From Streptomyces albogriseolus (GTDB lineage: Bacteria; Actinomycetota; Actinomycetes; Streptomycetales; Streptomycetaceae), in contig BMVA01000003.1 of NCBI GenBank assembly GCA_014650475.1, positions 62,001 through 126,000 on the forward strand: a stretch of 64,000 bases of DNA. Direction: 5' to 3'. Both the position numbers and the translations under genes were made by a program. Below, piece by piece: positions 26,125 through 34,193 of the stretch. The notes beneath the pieces are model-generated. The model saw only the letters and a program-made list of their open reading frames with translations, was not told where the DNA came from and made no database searches. Positions within the stretch are counted from its first letter, which is position 1; every line of letters begins with the position of its first letter.

Positions 26125-26994
26125 TCACCGCGACCGGGAGAACCGGTGGGTGGCCAGGCCCAGTACGGCGGCGGTGAGGGCGGCCAGCACCCCCAGCTCC
26201 GCGTACACGGGCGGGTTCCAGTCGCCGAGCATCAGCCGGGTCTGCTCCGAGGTGAGGACGTCGGGGCCGGGCAGCGTCCGGCGCACGGCGTCGACGCCGT
26301 AGGTCAGCGGGTTCAGTTTGACGACGGTGTCGAGCCAGCCCGGCAGTCCGTTGGGCGGGAACATCGCGCCGGAGAAGAACATCAGCGGCATGAGGCTGAG
26401 GTTCACCACGATCTGGAACGTGTCGACCTGCCGGATGGTGACCGCGGCGAGCAGTCCGAACGAGGTGAACAGCAGGGAGATCAGCAGCAGTTCGACGAGG
26501 ACGATCAGCAGCATCGGCGTGTACCGGACGCCCGCGATGCCTCCGACCGCGAGCAGGGCGAGGCCGTAGACGGCACCCGTGGTGGCTCCGCCGAGCGCGA
26601 GGCCGAGGACGATGCTCGACCGTGGGAACGGGGAGACGAGCATCTGGCGCAGCATGCCGAGCCGGCGGTCCCAGACGAGCGAGATGCCCACGGCGATGGC
26701 CGGGGCCTGCACGGACATCACCAGGGCGCCCGGGAACAGGTAGGCCCGGTAGTCGTTCAGCTGGGCCTTGCCGAGGGTGGACGACGCCGCCTCCAGGCCC
26801 GTGCCCAGCACGACCAGGAACAGCAGCGGCGTGACCAGGCCCATGACGAGGCGCAGGGGGTTGTGCCGCAGGCGTGTCATCTCGCGCCGCCACAGCAGCG
26901 CGTAGGGCCGCACGGTGTGCCACGTCCGCCCCTCGGACGGGTGCGCCGCCGGTTTCGTGCCGGTGACGTCCGGCGGGATGTCGGTCCGGGTCAT
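26125..26994 (-). CDS. ABC-2 type permease of the lasso cluster (exporter)
   Basis: A 289-residue membrane protein with six hydrophobic segments and the ABC-2 landmarks LVWDRRLGMLRQMLVSPFPRSSIVLG and MFPPNGLPGWLDTVVKLNPLTYGVDAVR. With the coupled ATPase gene it should export the mature peptide and give immunity, the usual role of the D genes in lasso clusters. ATG 26994 overlaps the ATPase stop codon by four bases. Confidence 0.9.
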   Translation of the reverse strand: MTRTDIPPDVTGTKPAAHPSEGRTWHTVRPYALLWRREMTRLRHNPLRLVMGLVTPLLFLVVLGTGLEAASSTLGKAQLNDYRAYLFPGALVMSVQAPAIAVGISLVWDRRLGMLRQMLVSPFPRSSIVLGLALGGATTGAVYGLALLAVGGIAGVRYTPMLLIVLVELLLISLLFTSFGLLAAVTIRQVDTFQIVVNLSLMPLMFFSGAMFPPNGLPGWLDTVVKLNPLTYGVDAVRRTLPGPDVLTSEQTRLMLGDWNPPVYAELGVLAALTAAVLGLATHRFSRSR

Positions 26995-27956
26995 CGCAGT
27001 CCCTCCCCGAGGCTGTCGAGCGCGCGGGCGTCGGACCCGCTGTCCCTGATCGCGGTCCCGGTGTGGTGCAGGTAGACGTCGTCGAGCGTGGGCGGGGTGA
27101 CGGTCACCGACCGCACGGTCAGGCCCAGTCCGGTGCACAGGCGGGGCACCATGGAGGCGCCGTTCTGCACCCTCAGCCGCAGCCCGCCGGGGGTGGTCTC
27201 GGCCGTCAGTCCGAAGCGGTCGGACAGCAGGTCGACGGCCAGCCCGTCGTCCTCGGTGCGCAGGTCGACGACGTCGGCCCCGATGACGGACTTCAGCTCC
27301 GCGGGGGAGCCCTCCGTGACCAGCTTGCCGCGGTCGAAGATCGCGATGCGGTCGCAGTGCTCGGCCTCCTCCAGCTGGTGCGTGGTGAAGAAGACCGTGA
27401 TGCCCTGTTCCTCGCGGAGCCGGTCCAGGTGGTGCCAGACGGCCGCGCGGGTCTGCGTGTCGAGGCCGGTGGTCGGCTCGTCGAGGAAGAGCACGCGGGG
27501 GGAGCCGAGCAGGCCGCGGGCGATCTCCAGGCGTCTGCGCAGGCCGGTGGAGAAGTGCCGGACGGGGGTCCTGTCGCGTCCCGTCAGCTCCATCATGTCG
27601 AGCATCGCGGCGACCGCGGCGCGCGCCCCGGCACGGCCCAGACCGCACAGGTCGGCCTGGAAGCGGAGGTTCTCCGCGGCCGTGAGCTCCAGGTCGAGCG
27701 TCGACTCCTGGAAGACGATGCCGATCCTGCGCCGTACCTCGGCGGCGTGCGTGGTGACGTCGAAGCCGGCCACCTCCGCGCGGCCCGCCGTGGGCCTGAG
27801 CAGCGTGGTGAGCATGCTGATGGTGGTGGTCTTGCCGGCGCCGTTCGGTCCCAGGAACCCGAAGGTGGCGCCCTCGGGGACGGTCAGGTGGAGGCCGTTC
27901 ACGGCCGGCGTGGTGTCGTAGTACGCGTAGAGGCCCTCGGCCCGGATCGCCGTCAT
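26991..27956 (-). CDS. ABC transporter ATP-binding protein of the lasso cluster
   Basis: A 321-residue DrrA-type ATPase. Walker A is [10 protein letters not shown], the signature is FSTGLRRRLEIARGL (the usual SGG is STG), Walker B is [12 protein letters not shown], and the C-terminal TPPTLDDVYLHHTG is typical of drug exporters. ATG 27956 overlaps the B2 gene stop by four bases, so it is coupled to peptide maturation. Unlike the McjD type found in many proteobacterial lasso clusters, this exporter is a two-gene ATPase/permease pair. Confidence 0.92.
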   Translation of the reverse strand: MTAIRAEGLYAYYDTTPAVNGLHLTVPEGATFGFLGPNGAGKTTTISMLTTLLRPTAGRAEVAGFDVTTHAAEVRRRIGIVFQESTLDLELTAAENLRFQADLCGLGRAGARAAVAAMLDMMELTGRDRTPVRHFSTGLRRRLEIARGLLGSPRVLFLDEPTTGLDTQTRAAVWHHLDRLREEQGITVFFTTHQLEEAEHCDRIAIFDRGKLVTEGSPAELKSVIGADVVDLRTEDDGLAVDLLSDRFGLTAETTPGGLRLRVQNGASMVPRLCTGLGLTVRSVTVTPPTLDDVYLHHTGTAIRDSGSDARALDSLGEGLR

Positions 27957-28378
27957 GAGCCGCTCCCGGGACGGCGCACGGCCAGCACGGTGCGGAACAC
28001 CCCGACCTCCCCCGGCTCGTCGACCGGGCGGCCGTCGGCCTCGACCCAGGCGTGCGCGGCGAAGGGCTGCACCCGGAAGCCGGTGCACCAGTCGGCCCAC
28101 CGGCCCCGGACGCGGCACAGCAGCACGGTGGCGACGGACCGCTGGAGGCAGCCGAGGCCCGCGCAGCGGGTGCTGACCGAGACGACGGACCGCCGGGCCC
28201 GTGCCACCTCGGCGTACCCGGCGGGCCGGGAGCCCTTGCTCAGGACGCGCAGCACCCGGTGCAGCCGGGCCGGGGGCAGCCGGACCAGCAGGCGGGCGGC
28301 GCCGGCCGCGCACCTCGGGGCGATCTGCCGGTGCAGCGGGAGGCGTGTGGCCTGTTCCGCGACGGCGGGCGTGGTCAC
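27953..28378 (-). CDS. mslB2: lasso peptide leader protease B2
   Basis: A 141-residue transglutaminase-fold Cys protease that removes the leader before ring closure. The conserved motif CLQRSVATVLLCRVRG holds the nucleophile C77; H109 in PFAAHAWVEADG and D120 complete the probable Cys-His-Asp triad. The split from the PqqD-like recognition domain, encoded by the preceding gene, is the normal actinobacterial arrangement. GTG 28378 overlaps the B1 stop codon. The symbol is borrowed from the MS-271 cluster. Confidence 0.94.
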   Translation of the reverse strand: MTTPAVAEQATRLPLHRQIAPRCAAGAARLLVRLPPARLHRVLRVLSKGSRPAGYAEVARARRSVVSVSTRCAGLGCLQRSVATVLLCRVRGRWADWCTGFRVQPFAAHAWVEADGRPVDEPGEVGVFRTVLAVRRPGSGS

Positions 28379-28638
28379 TGCGCCACCTCCACGAGGTCGG
28401 CCTCGCTCAGCGCGCGGACGAGGGCCAGCACGTCCTGGTGCACCCGCTCCTCGCTGACCGGGGCGGACTCCGACAGGCTCGCGGCGGCCGTGGCGGGGGT
28501 GTCGCCGTCGAGCAGCTTGCGCAGGATCGCGGAGCCGGAGGCGTTCAGCTGGTAGTAGCGGCCGCGGCGGCCGTCGAGCAGGACCGCCCCGGAATCGACG
28601 GGCGTCAGGGTGACGTCGCGGGCAAGACTCAGTTTCAT
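28375..28638 (-). CDS. mslB1: lasso peptide PqqD-like leader-recognition protein B1
   Basis: An 87-residue RiPP recognition element. The winged-helix PqqD pattern is clear: LARDVTLTPVDSGAVLLDGRRGRYYQLNASGSAILRKLLDG, then a helical C-terminus. It binds the precursor leader, most likely at its YxxPxL motif, and delivers it to the B2 protease. ATG 28638 overlaps the cyclase stop codon by four bases (ATGA). Confidence 0.94.
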   Translation of the reverse strand: MKLSLARDVTLTPVDSGAVLLDGRRGRYYQLNASGSAILRKLLDGDTPATAAASLSESAPVSEERVHQDVLALVRALSEADLVEVAQ

Positions 28639-30446
28639 CGGCTCTCTCCGGTGTCCTGGGGGTGCGCCCGCAGCCAGCTTTCGCACGCCACCGTGGTCTG
28701 GATCGGCTGGAGGTGATGGGACATCGGCCCGGGGTTGAGCACCGCGGACCGGAAGGCGTCCGGGTCGACGAGGCCGAGCCGGGCCAGGAGCGAGTCCTCG
28801 CAGAGGTCCAGGATCCGGTCCCGGTTGCGTTCGATGCCCCGGAACGTCTCGGCGCTGAACTCGCCCTTGTCGCGGCGGGCGAGGAAGTCGTCGGGCACCA
28901 CGCCCCGCACGGCGGTGGTCAGCAGCGGCTTGAACCGTCCGGCGGCCAGGCGCTCGTCGATCCGGGTGGCGAGGGCCGCCTCGAGGACCCGGTCGTCGAG
29001 GAACGGCGCCTCCCAGACCAGGCCGGTGCCGGCCACGGCGGTGTTGACCTGCCGGACGGTGTTCCCCTCGAACACGAGGGAGGACAGCGCCTGGTGCCGG
29101 GCCCGGTCGGCGTCCAGCGGTTCCGGGGTCCGTTCGGCCGCCGTGGTCAGCAGGTCCCGCACGGCGGCCACCGCGTCCGGGGTGGCCCAGGCGGGCATGC
29201 GCGGCGCGAACACCCAGCCGAAGTCCGGCTCGTTGACCGGCGGGGGCGGGTCGGTGATCCGCCCGGCGACCTCGGTCAGGTTCCGGGCGAACGACGAACG
29301 GTCCGCGAGCTGCCGCAGGGTGCTCCGCCAGGGCCAGCGGTTGGCCAGCCGGTAGCGGTTCACCAGCCGCAGGCCGTCGGCCGGGCGGATCCGGGCGAGG
29401 GACCAGGCACAGGCGGGCATCCGGCCGAAGAGTTCGTCCCCGCCGAACCCGGACAGGTGCAGGGTCGCGCCCTCGGCGGTGGCCCGCCCGGCGAGGTCCC
29501 GGATGTGTGCGAGGCCGGAGGCCCATGTCGAGGGGCCCTCGGGAGCCGCGTTGACGGTGTCGGCGGTGTACCCGATGTCGAACAGGTTGGCGGCGCGGTC
29601 CGCGGCGAGCATGTGGTGGCGGGCGTGCGGAAGATGCGCGGCGGCCTTGCGGGCCCACGCGGAGTCCTCGTTGGCCTCGTCCAGCGGCATGACGTGATAA
29701 GTGACCAGGTCGGCGCCGGCCGCGTCGGCGAGAAAGCACAGGGTGGTGGAGTCGAGCCCGCCGGAGAGGTCCGCGCTGATCGTGCCGTGCGGGTCCACGC
29801 GGGTCGCGAGGGCGTCGGTGAGGGCGGAGCGGACGGCCCCGGCCCCCTCCTCCAGCGAAAGGGCCGCCTCGGGCAGTTCCCACCACCGGACGCTGCGGGC
29901 CCGGCCGTCGGCGCCGAGTTCCAGCCAGTGGCCGGTGGGCAGCGCGTCCACGCCGCGGCGTACCGGGCGCAGCGAGAGCGGCCAGGGGGCACCGCCGGGC
30001 GCCAGCAGCCGGGCGGCCAGCAGGGTCTCGTCGACGCCCGCCCCGGTGAGGCGCAGCAACGGGTCCACGGCGCTCGCGGCGACCGTCACCCCGCCGACCC
30101 GGGCGGTGAAGACCTGCCGTACCCCGGCCACGGAGCCCTGGAGGCGGACCGCGCCGTCCAGGGAGGCCGCGAGGTGGAAGACCCCGGGCAGCCGGGACGC
30201 GACCCGGTCGACGTCGTGCAGCGAGCGCATCCGGCCGAGCGCGGAAGCCGTTCCCGTGTCGTGGGGCCGGGTGTGTCCGAACACCGCCATGCGGCGGGTG
30301 CCGGCCTCGGTCACCGTCGCCTCGTCCTCGGCCCAGTCCCCCACGATCCAGGGCCGTCCCGACGCGTGGTCGATCCGCTTCGCCGCCCCCACCCGGTCCG
30401 CCAGCGCGGCACCGGCGGGACAGTCCGGAAGCACTGTGAATTCCAT
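28635..30446 (-). CDS. mslC: lasso peptide macrolactam synthetase C (asparagine-synthetase-like)
   Basis: A 603-residue cyclase that adenylates the ring-forming side chain (here Asp9 of the core) and joins it to the N-terminal amine after leader removal. The ATP pyrophosphatase motif SGGLDS is at residues 228-233, followed by LSGFGGDELFGR. The N-terminal glutaminase-like domain lacks the catalytic Cys2, as expected for lasso cyclases. ATG 30446 is preceded by GGGGGGAG and GAGG. It follows the precursor gene after a 61-base gap that holds a strong hairpin. Confidence 0.94.
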   Translation of the reverse strand: MEFTVLPDCPAGAALADRVGAAKRIDHASGRPWIVGDWAEDEATVTEAGTRRMAVFGHTRPHDTGTASALGRMRSLHDVDRVASRLPGVFHLAASLDGAVRLQGSVAGVRQVFTARVGGVTVAASAVDPLLRLTGAGVDETLLAARLLAPGGAPWPLSLRPVRRGVDALPTGHWLELGADGRARSVRWWELPEAALSLEEGAGAVRSALTDALATRVDPHGTISADLSGGLDSTTLCFLADAAGADLVTYHVMPLDEANEDSAWARKAAAHLPHARHHMLAADRAANLFDIGYTADTVNAAPEGPSTWASGLAHIRDLAGRATAEGATLHLSGFGGDELFGRMPACAWSLARIRPADGLRLVNRYRLANRWPWRSTLRQLADRSSFARNLTEVAGRITDPPPPVNEPDFGWVFAPRMPAWATPDAVAAVRDLLTTAAERTPEPLDADRARHQALSSLVFEGNTVRQVNTAVAGTGLVWEAPFLDDRVLEAALATRIDERLAAGRFKPLLTTAVRGVVPDDFLARRDKGEFSAETFRGIERNRDRILDLCEDSLLARLGLVDPDAFRSAVLNPGPMSHHLQPIQTTVACESWLRAHPQDTGESR

Positions 30447-30467
30447 GTCGCCTCACTCCCCCCGGGC

Positions 30468-30500
30468 GGTGCCGGTGTGCCGCGGGGGCACACCGGCACC
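30468..30500 (-). terminator. hairpin between lasso precursor and cyclase genes
   Basis: A perfect 14-bp stem (30468-30481 with 30487-30500) with a five-base loop, starting seven bases after the precursor stop codon. It is probably a partial terminator or 3' stabiliser that raises precursor mRNA over the downstream enzyme genes. Confidence 0.75.
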
Positions 30501-30507
30501 GGTGCGG

Positions 30508-30636
30508 TCACCAGAAGCAGACGATGGCGTAACCGCAGCCGGCGAAGTCGTTGCAGCTCCCGATGCCGAGGCACTTGGTGAGCTCGTCGAAGTCGCCGAT
30601 CTCCTGCAGGGCGGGCGGCTCGTAGATCGCGGTCAT
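30508..30636 (-). CDS. mslA: class I lasso peptide precursor, siamycin-type core
   Basis: A 42-residue precursor. The leader (residues 1-21) begins MTAIYEPPALQEIG and ends DELTK. It contains YxxPxL for PqqD binding and Thr at position -2. The 21-residue core starts CLGIGSCNDF and ends in Phe20-Trp21, with Cys at 1, 7, 13 and 19 and Asp at 9. This predicts a Cys1-Asp9 macrolactam and disulfides 1-13 and 7-19. Core Ile4 and Ile17 match siamycin II as I recall it; siamycin I/MS-271 has Val4 and RP 71955 has Val17. ATG 30636 has GGGAGG four bases upstream. Confidence 0.96.
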   Translation of the reverse strand: MTAIYEPPALQEIGDFDELTKCLGIGSCNDFAGCGYAIVCFW

Positions 30637-30696
30637 GGTTCCTCCCGTGGGTCGAACGGCCCGGGCCGACCTTTTCGGCGCCGTGACCTGTCCGGG

Positions 30697-30735
30697 AACC
30701 TACGAGCGGTCATGTCCCACGGGCATGGGGCACAG
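30697..30735 (-). promoter_or_regulatory. candidate promoter and activator site of the lasso operon
   Basis: On the minus strand TAGGTT (30697-30702) is a plausible -10, about 61 bases before the precursor ATG. No TTGACA-like -35 lies at the proper distance. That position is instead overlapped by an imperfect inverted repeat, CATGTCCCAC (30711-30720) and CATGGGGCACAG (30724-30735), which may bind an activator. Confidence 0.4.
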
Positions 30736-30752
30736 GACCCAGGTGCGTCCCG

Positions 30753-31505
30753 TCACCCGTCCCACGAGCGGTGCCGGAGGTAGCCGGCGGTCAGGGCGGC
30801 CGCGGTCCACGCGAGCAGCACGACCAGGCCGGTGAGGGCGTCGCCGGAGTCGACGGTGAGCATCTGGGCCCCGGCCCGGTCGGGGAACCAGCGCGCCACC
30901 TCCTTCGTCGCCCCGATGACGGACAGGACCTGGGAGCCGACCAGCACCAGCGGCAGCAGCACGGCCAGCGGGAGGACGGCGCTGCGGGCGGCGGCCGCCA
31001 CCCCGACGGCGAGCAGGCTCATGAGGGTCAGGTAGACGACCGCGCCGGCCAGGGCACGCGGGACGCCGTCGGCGTCGAGCGCCGACCCGTGGGAGCCCAG
31101 GGCGAGTTGCGTGACCAGGTACGACACGACCGTGACCGGCAGGGCGACGGCCAGGGCCGCGGCGGCGGTGACGGCCGCCTTGGCCAGGTAGAACCGGCCG
31201 CGCCGGGGCACCGCGAGCAGCGAGACCCGCATCATGCCCGAGGTGTACTCGCCGGACATCGTCAGCACCCCGAACACGATCAGGGCGAGCTGGCCGTAGA
31301 GGATGCCGTCCAGACCGGCCTGCTCGGGCGTGAAGTCGGAGCGCAGCCCGGGGTTGCCGGACTCGATCGCGCCCTTGGCGGACCAGCCGCCGAGCGCGGC
31401 GACGAACACGCTGACGAGGACGAAGAGCAGCAGCGCGGCGCACGTGGCACGCACCGCCCGCAGTTTGGTGAACTCCGCCCGCACGGCCGCGAGGGTCTCA
31501 GACAT
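30753..31505 (-). CDS. ABC-2 type permease, second transporter of the cluster
   Basis: A 250-residue membrane protein with six hydrophobic segments and the pattern typical of actinobacterial ABC-2 permeases that begin AEFTKLRAVRAT and contain TMSGEYTSGMMRVSLLAVPRRGRFYLAK. It overlaps the upstream ATPase gene by eight bases. This transporter lies upstream of the precursor promoter. By analogy with antibiotic clusters it may provide immunity to a lipid II-binding peptide, but that is inference. Confidence 0.88.
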   Translation of the reverse strand: MSETLAAVRAEFTKLRAVRATCAALLLFVLVSVFVAALGGWSAKGAIESGNPGLRSDFTPEQAGLDGILYGQLALIVFGVLTMSGEYTSGMMRVSLLAVPRRGRFYLAKAAVTAAAALAVALPVTVVSYLVTQLALGSHGSALDADGVPRALAGAVVYLTLMSLLAVGVAAAARSAVLPLAVLLPLVLVGSQVLSVIGATKEVARWFPDRAGAQMLTVDSGDALTGLVVLLAWTAAALTAGYLRHRSWDG

Positions 31506-32400
31506 GCGTGGGATCTCCTCCGTCGTCGACGAGCTTGAGGAAGGTCTCCTCCAGCGAGCCCGTGTGGGTGCTCAGTTCCTCGACCGGGACGCCCGCCGCC
31601 GCGGCGATCCGGTTCACCTCGCCCGCGGGCAGGCCGTCCACCTCCAGGCCGCCGTCCGCGGCCCGCCGCACCGCTGTGGCGCCCTTCGCCTGGAACTCCT
31701 GTGCGGCGCGCAGCGGTTCGGGGGTCCGGACCCGCACAAACGTCCGGCCGTGGCGTCCGATGAACTCCCGCACGCTGGTCTCGGCGAGCAGCCGGCCCCG
31801 GCTGATCACGATCAGTTCGTCGGCGACCTGCGCCATCTCGGCCATCAGGTGGCTGGAGACGAGGACGGTGCGGCCCTCGGCGGCCTGCGCGCGCAGCAGC
31901 TCGCGCAGCCACCGGATGCCCTCGGCGTCGAGCCCGTTGACCGGCTCGTCGAGCACCAGGACCGGGGGGTCGCCGAGCAGGGCGGCCGCCAGGCCGAGCC
32001 GCTGTCCCATGCCCAGGGAGAAGGTGCCGACCCGTTTGCGGGCGGCTCCCGTGAGACCGACCGCGTCGAGCACCTCGTCCACCCGCCGGCGGGGGATCCG
32101 GTTGCTGCGCGCCAGCCACGACAGGTGGCCGACGGCGGTCATGCCCCGGTGCGGGGCCGACGTCTCCAGGAGCGCGCCGACGTGCCGGAGGGGGTACGTC
32201 AGGTCGTGGTAGGCGCGTCCGCCGACGATGGCCACGCCGCTGTCGGGGCGGGTCAGGCCGAGCATCATCCGCATCGTCGTGGACTTCCCGGCGCCGTTGG
32301 GCCCGAGGAAGCCGGTGACGACCCCCGGCCGCACCGTGAAGGAGAGGTCGTCGACGACGGTGTTGTGCCCGTACCGCTTGGTCAGTCTCTCGGCAAGCAT
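31498..32400 (-). CDS. ABC transporter ATP-binding protein, second transporter
   Basis: A 300-residue ATPase. Walker A is GPNGAGKST, the signature is FSLGMGQRLGLAAALLG, and Walker B is VLVLDEPVNGLD, the form common in actinobacterial bacitracin-resistance-like (BcrA) transporters. ATG 32400 starts MLAERLTKRYG; GTG 32403 directly before it is equally possible and neither has a strong Shine-Dalgarno sequence. It lies between the permease gene and the sensor kinase gene on the same strand. Confidence 0.9.
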   Translation of the reverse strand: MLAERLTKRYGHNTVVDDLSFTVRPGVVTGFLGPNGAGKSTTMRMMLGLTRPDSGVAIVGGRAYHDLTYPLRHVGALLETSAPHRGMTAVGHLSWLARSNRIPRRRVDEVLDAVGLTGAARKRVGTFSLGMGQRLGLAAALLGDPPVLVLDEPVNGLDAEGIRWLRELLRAQAAEGRTVLVSSHLMAEMAQVADELIVISRGRLLAETSVREFIGRHGRTFVRVRTPEPLRAAQEFQAKGATAVRRAADGGLEVDGLPAGEVNRIAAAAGVPVEELSTHTGSLEETFLKLVDDGGDPTHV

Positions 32401-32510
32401 CACGGGTCGAGTCTCGCGGGGCGCACCCCGGGGCCGCATCGGTCCGCGGTCGGGAACGGGACGCGGCGCCGCGCGGGCGTCCCTCATACCCGAGGATGAG
32501 CCGGGGCTGT

Positions 32511-32591
32511 CAGGCCCTGGAACGGCAGGGTGGCCGTCAGGCCCTGGAACGGCAGGGCTGCCCTCAGTCCCTAGAACGGCAGGGTGGCCGT
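32511..32591. repeat. three tandem 27-bp repeats over the kinase stop codon
   Basis: Units at 32511-32537, 32538-32564 and 32565-32591 are nearly identical. The unit at 32565 includes the end of the histidine kinase frame; its TAG stop (32571-32573) takes the place of a CAG codon in the other two units. Read in the kinase frame the units encode the nine-residue motif TATLPFQGL. Confidence 0.85.
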
Positions 32592-33704
32592 CACCCGGAA
32601 GCCGCCGCCGGGCCGGGGGCCCGCGCTCAGGGTGCCGCCGTGCGCGGCGGTCCGCTCCTTCATGCCGACCAGCCCCATCCCGCCGCCGGGCAGCGTGGCC
32701 CGGCGTCCGGGGCCGGGGCCGTCGTCGGTCACGTCCACGGTCAGCACGCCGTCCCGCGCCGTGACGTCCACCCGGCAGCCGGTCGGCGCGGCGTGCTTGA
32801 CCACGTTGGTGAGCGCCTCCTGGACGATGCGGAACGCCGCCAGCGCGACGCCCTCCGGCGGCTCCTGGTCGTACCGGGTGCGCAGTTCGACCTGGACGCC
32901 TGCCGCCTCGGCGGTCCCGAGCAGCGCGGGCAGGTCCGCCAGGCCGCGGGCGGGCCGCAGGTCCCCGGCCTCGCTCCGGTCCTGGCCGCGGAGCACGGTC
33001 AGGGTGGCGCGCATGTCGCGCAGCGCCCGGCGGCTGACGTCCTCGATGACCGCCAGGGCCTCCTTCGCCTCCTCCGGGCGGGTGGCCACGACGTGGTTGG
33101 CGATGGAGGCCTTGACGGCGATGAGTCCCACGCTGTGGGTGACGACGTCGTGGATGTCGCGGGCGATGCGCAGGCGTTCCTCGGTCTTGGCCTGCTCGGC
33201 GGCGTGCTCGATGGCGCGCCGGGTACTGAGTCCGCGCTCCCTGACCGCCGAGCCCGCCGCCCAGGTCGCGCCGAGCACGAGGAGGCCGAACACGGCCTGC
33301 ACGGCGGTGCTGCCGCCCTGGTAGGACTGCCCGCCCGACAGCGTGAGCAGGGCGGCGACCGCGGCGCACAGCCCGGCGACGGCGACGGCCGACACCCCGG
33401 GGTCGCGCCGCCGTGTGGTGGCCACCGTGTAGACGGCGTAGGAGGCGGCCAGGAACGGGGCGGGGCCGAGACCGGCGGCCAGCGCCCCGCACGCCGCGGC
33501 CAGGACGAGGACAAAGACCGGGACCGGCCACAACCGCCGTACGGCGAGCGGGAGTCCGGCGCACAGGGACAGCAGCCACAGTGTGCCGCCGCCCGTCCCT
33601 CCGTCGGCAACCGGCCGCAGCAGCGACACCTGCGGCAGGAGCGTGAAGGCGCAGGCCGCCGCCCCGTCCAGCACGATCGCACGTCTCCGGGACCCCTCAC
33701 CCAT
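32571..33704 (-). CDS. sensor histidine kinase (HisKA_3/NarX type)
   Basis: A 377-residue membrane kinase. About five hydrophobic segments occupy residues 10-155, with no obvious extracellular sensor domain. The phospho-acceptor is H185 in RIARDIHDVVTHSVGLIAVKA, followed by the HATPase N-box FRIVQEALTNVVKHA and the G-boxes VTDDGPGPG and GGGMGLVGMKERTAAHGG. HisKA_3 kinases pair with NarL-type regulators. The adjoining divergent regulator lacks its Asp, so the regulator at 22813-23490 is the likelier partner. ATG 33704 is the first good start. The gene ends inside a tandem repeat. Confidence 0.9.
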   Translation of the reverse strand: MGEGSRRRAIVLDGAAACAFTLLPQVSLLRPVADGGTGGGTLWLLSLCAGLPLAVRRLWPVPVFVLVLAAACGALAAGLGPAPFLAASYAVYTVATTRRRDPGVSAVAVAGLCAAVAALLTLSGGQSYQGGSTAVQAVFGLLVLGATWAAGSAVRERGLSTRRAIEHAAEQAKTEERLRIARDIHDVVTHSVGLIAVKASIANHVVATRPEEAKEALAVIEDVSRRALRDMRATLTVLRGQDRSEAGDLRPARGLADLPALLGTAEAAGVQVELRTRYDQEPPEGVALAAFRIVQEALTNVVKHAAPTGCRVDVTARDGVLTVDVTDDGPGPGRRATLPGGGMGLVGMKERTAAHGGTLSAGPRPGGGFRVTATLPF

Positions 33705-34193
33705 GCCCTCGAACGTAGGCGGTCGATCCGCGGCCCGTCCAACGGGCGGTGCGCCGAAGATCCGTGTGTCGCGCCGCGTGGTGACCGTTTCGGTCAGGGT
33801 CGTCCGCCGCGCACCACGGCCGTCACGGGAGTGCCGTCCCGCGGGCCGCGCGCCCGGAGCCGCCCCCACCACCACCGACGCCGGAAAAGCGGCGTTCGGC
33901 GGGCTCCGGCCGATACTCACCCCTCAGACGGAATAGCTTTGTTCACTTCGGAGACGAACTTGCGTTCCCCTCAAGCGCGTCCACATACTCGGCAACAGGA
34001 GCGCCCTGCACGCTCCGGCACACCACCATGCCTGCGCAGACAGGCCATGGACCACGGGGGCACGGAACAACCACAACCGAGTACGTCATGCCCGCAGTCG
34101 GCCGCATACGGACCGGCCCTTCGTCGGGTGTGCCCCCGGGGACCATCCGCCGCCGTCCGCACCACGCCGACGCATTTCTGGGGGATGTACGAG
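33705..34193. other. divergent intergenic region, nothing recognised
   Basis: The 489 bp between the divergent kinase and response-regulator genes. I see no convincing gene, RNA or strong palindrome. It should hold both promoters. Confidence 0.4.

Noticed and set aside
26083-28457. Plus-strand open frames opposite the lasso transporter and B2 genes
   Set aside because: The minus-strand genes there have intact motifs and 4-bp overlaps; the plus-strand frames have neither starts nor families.
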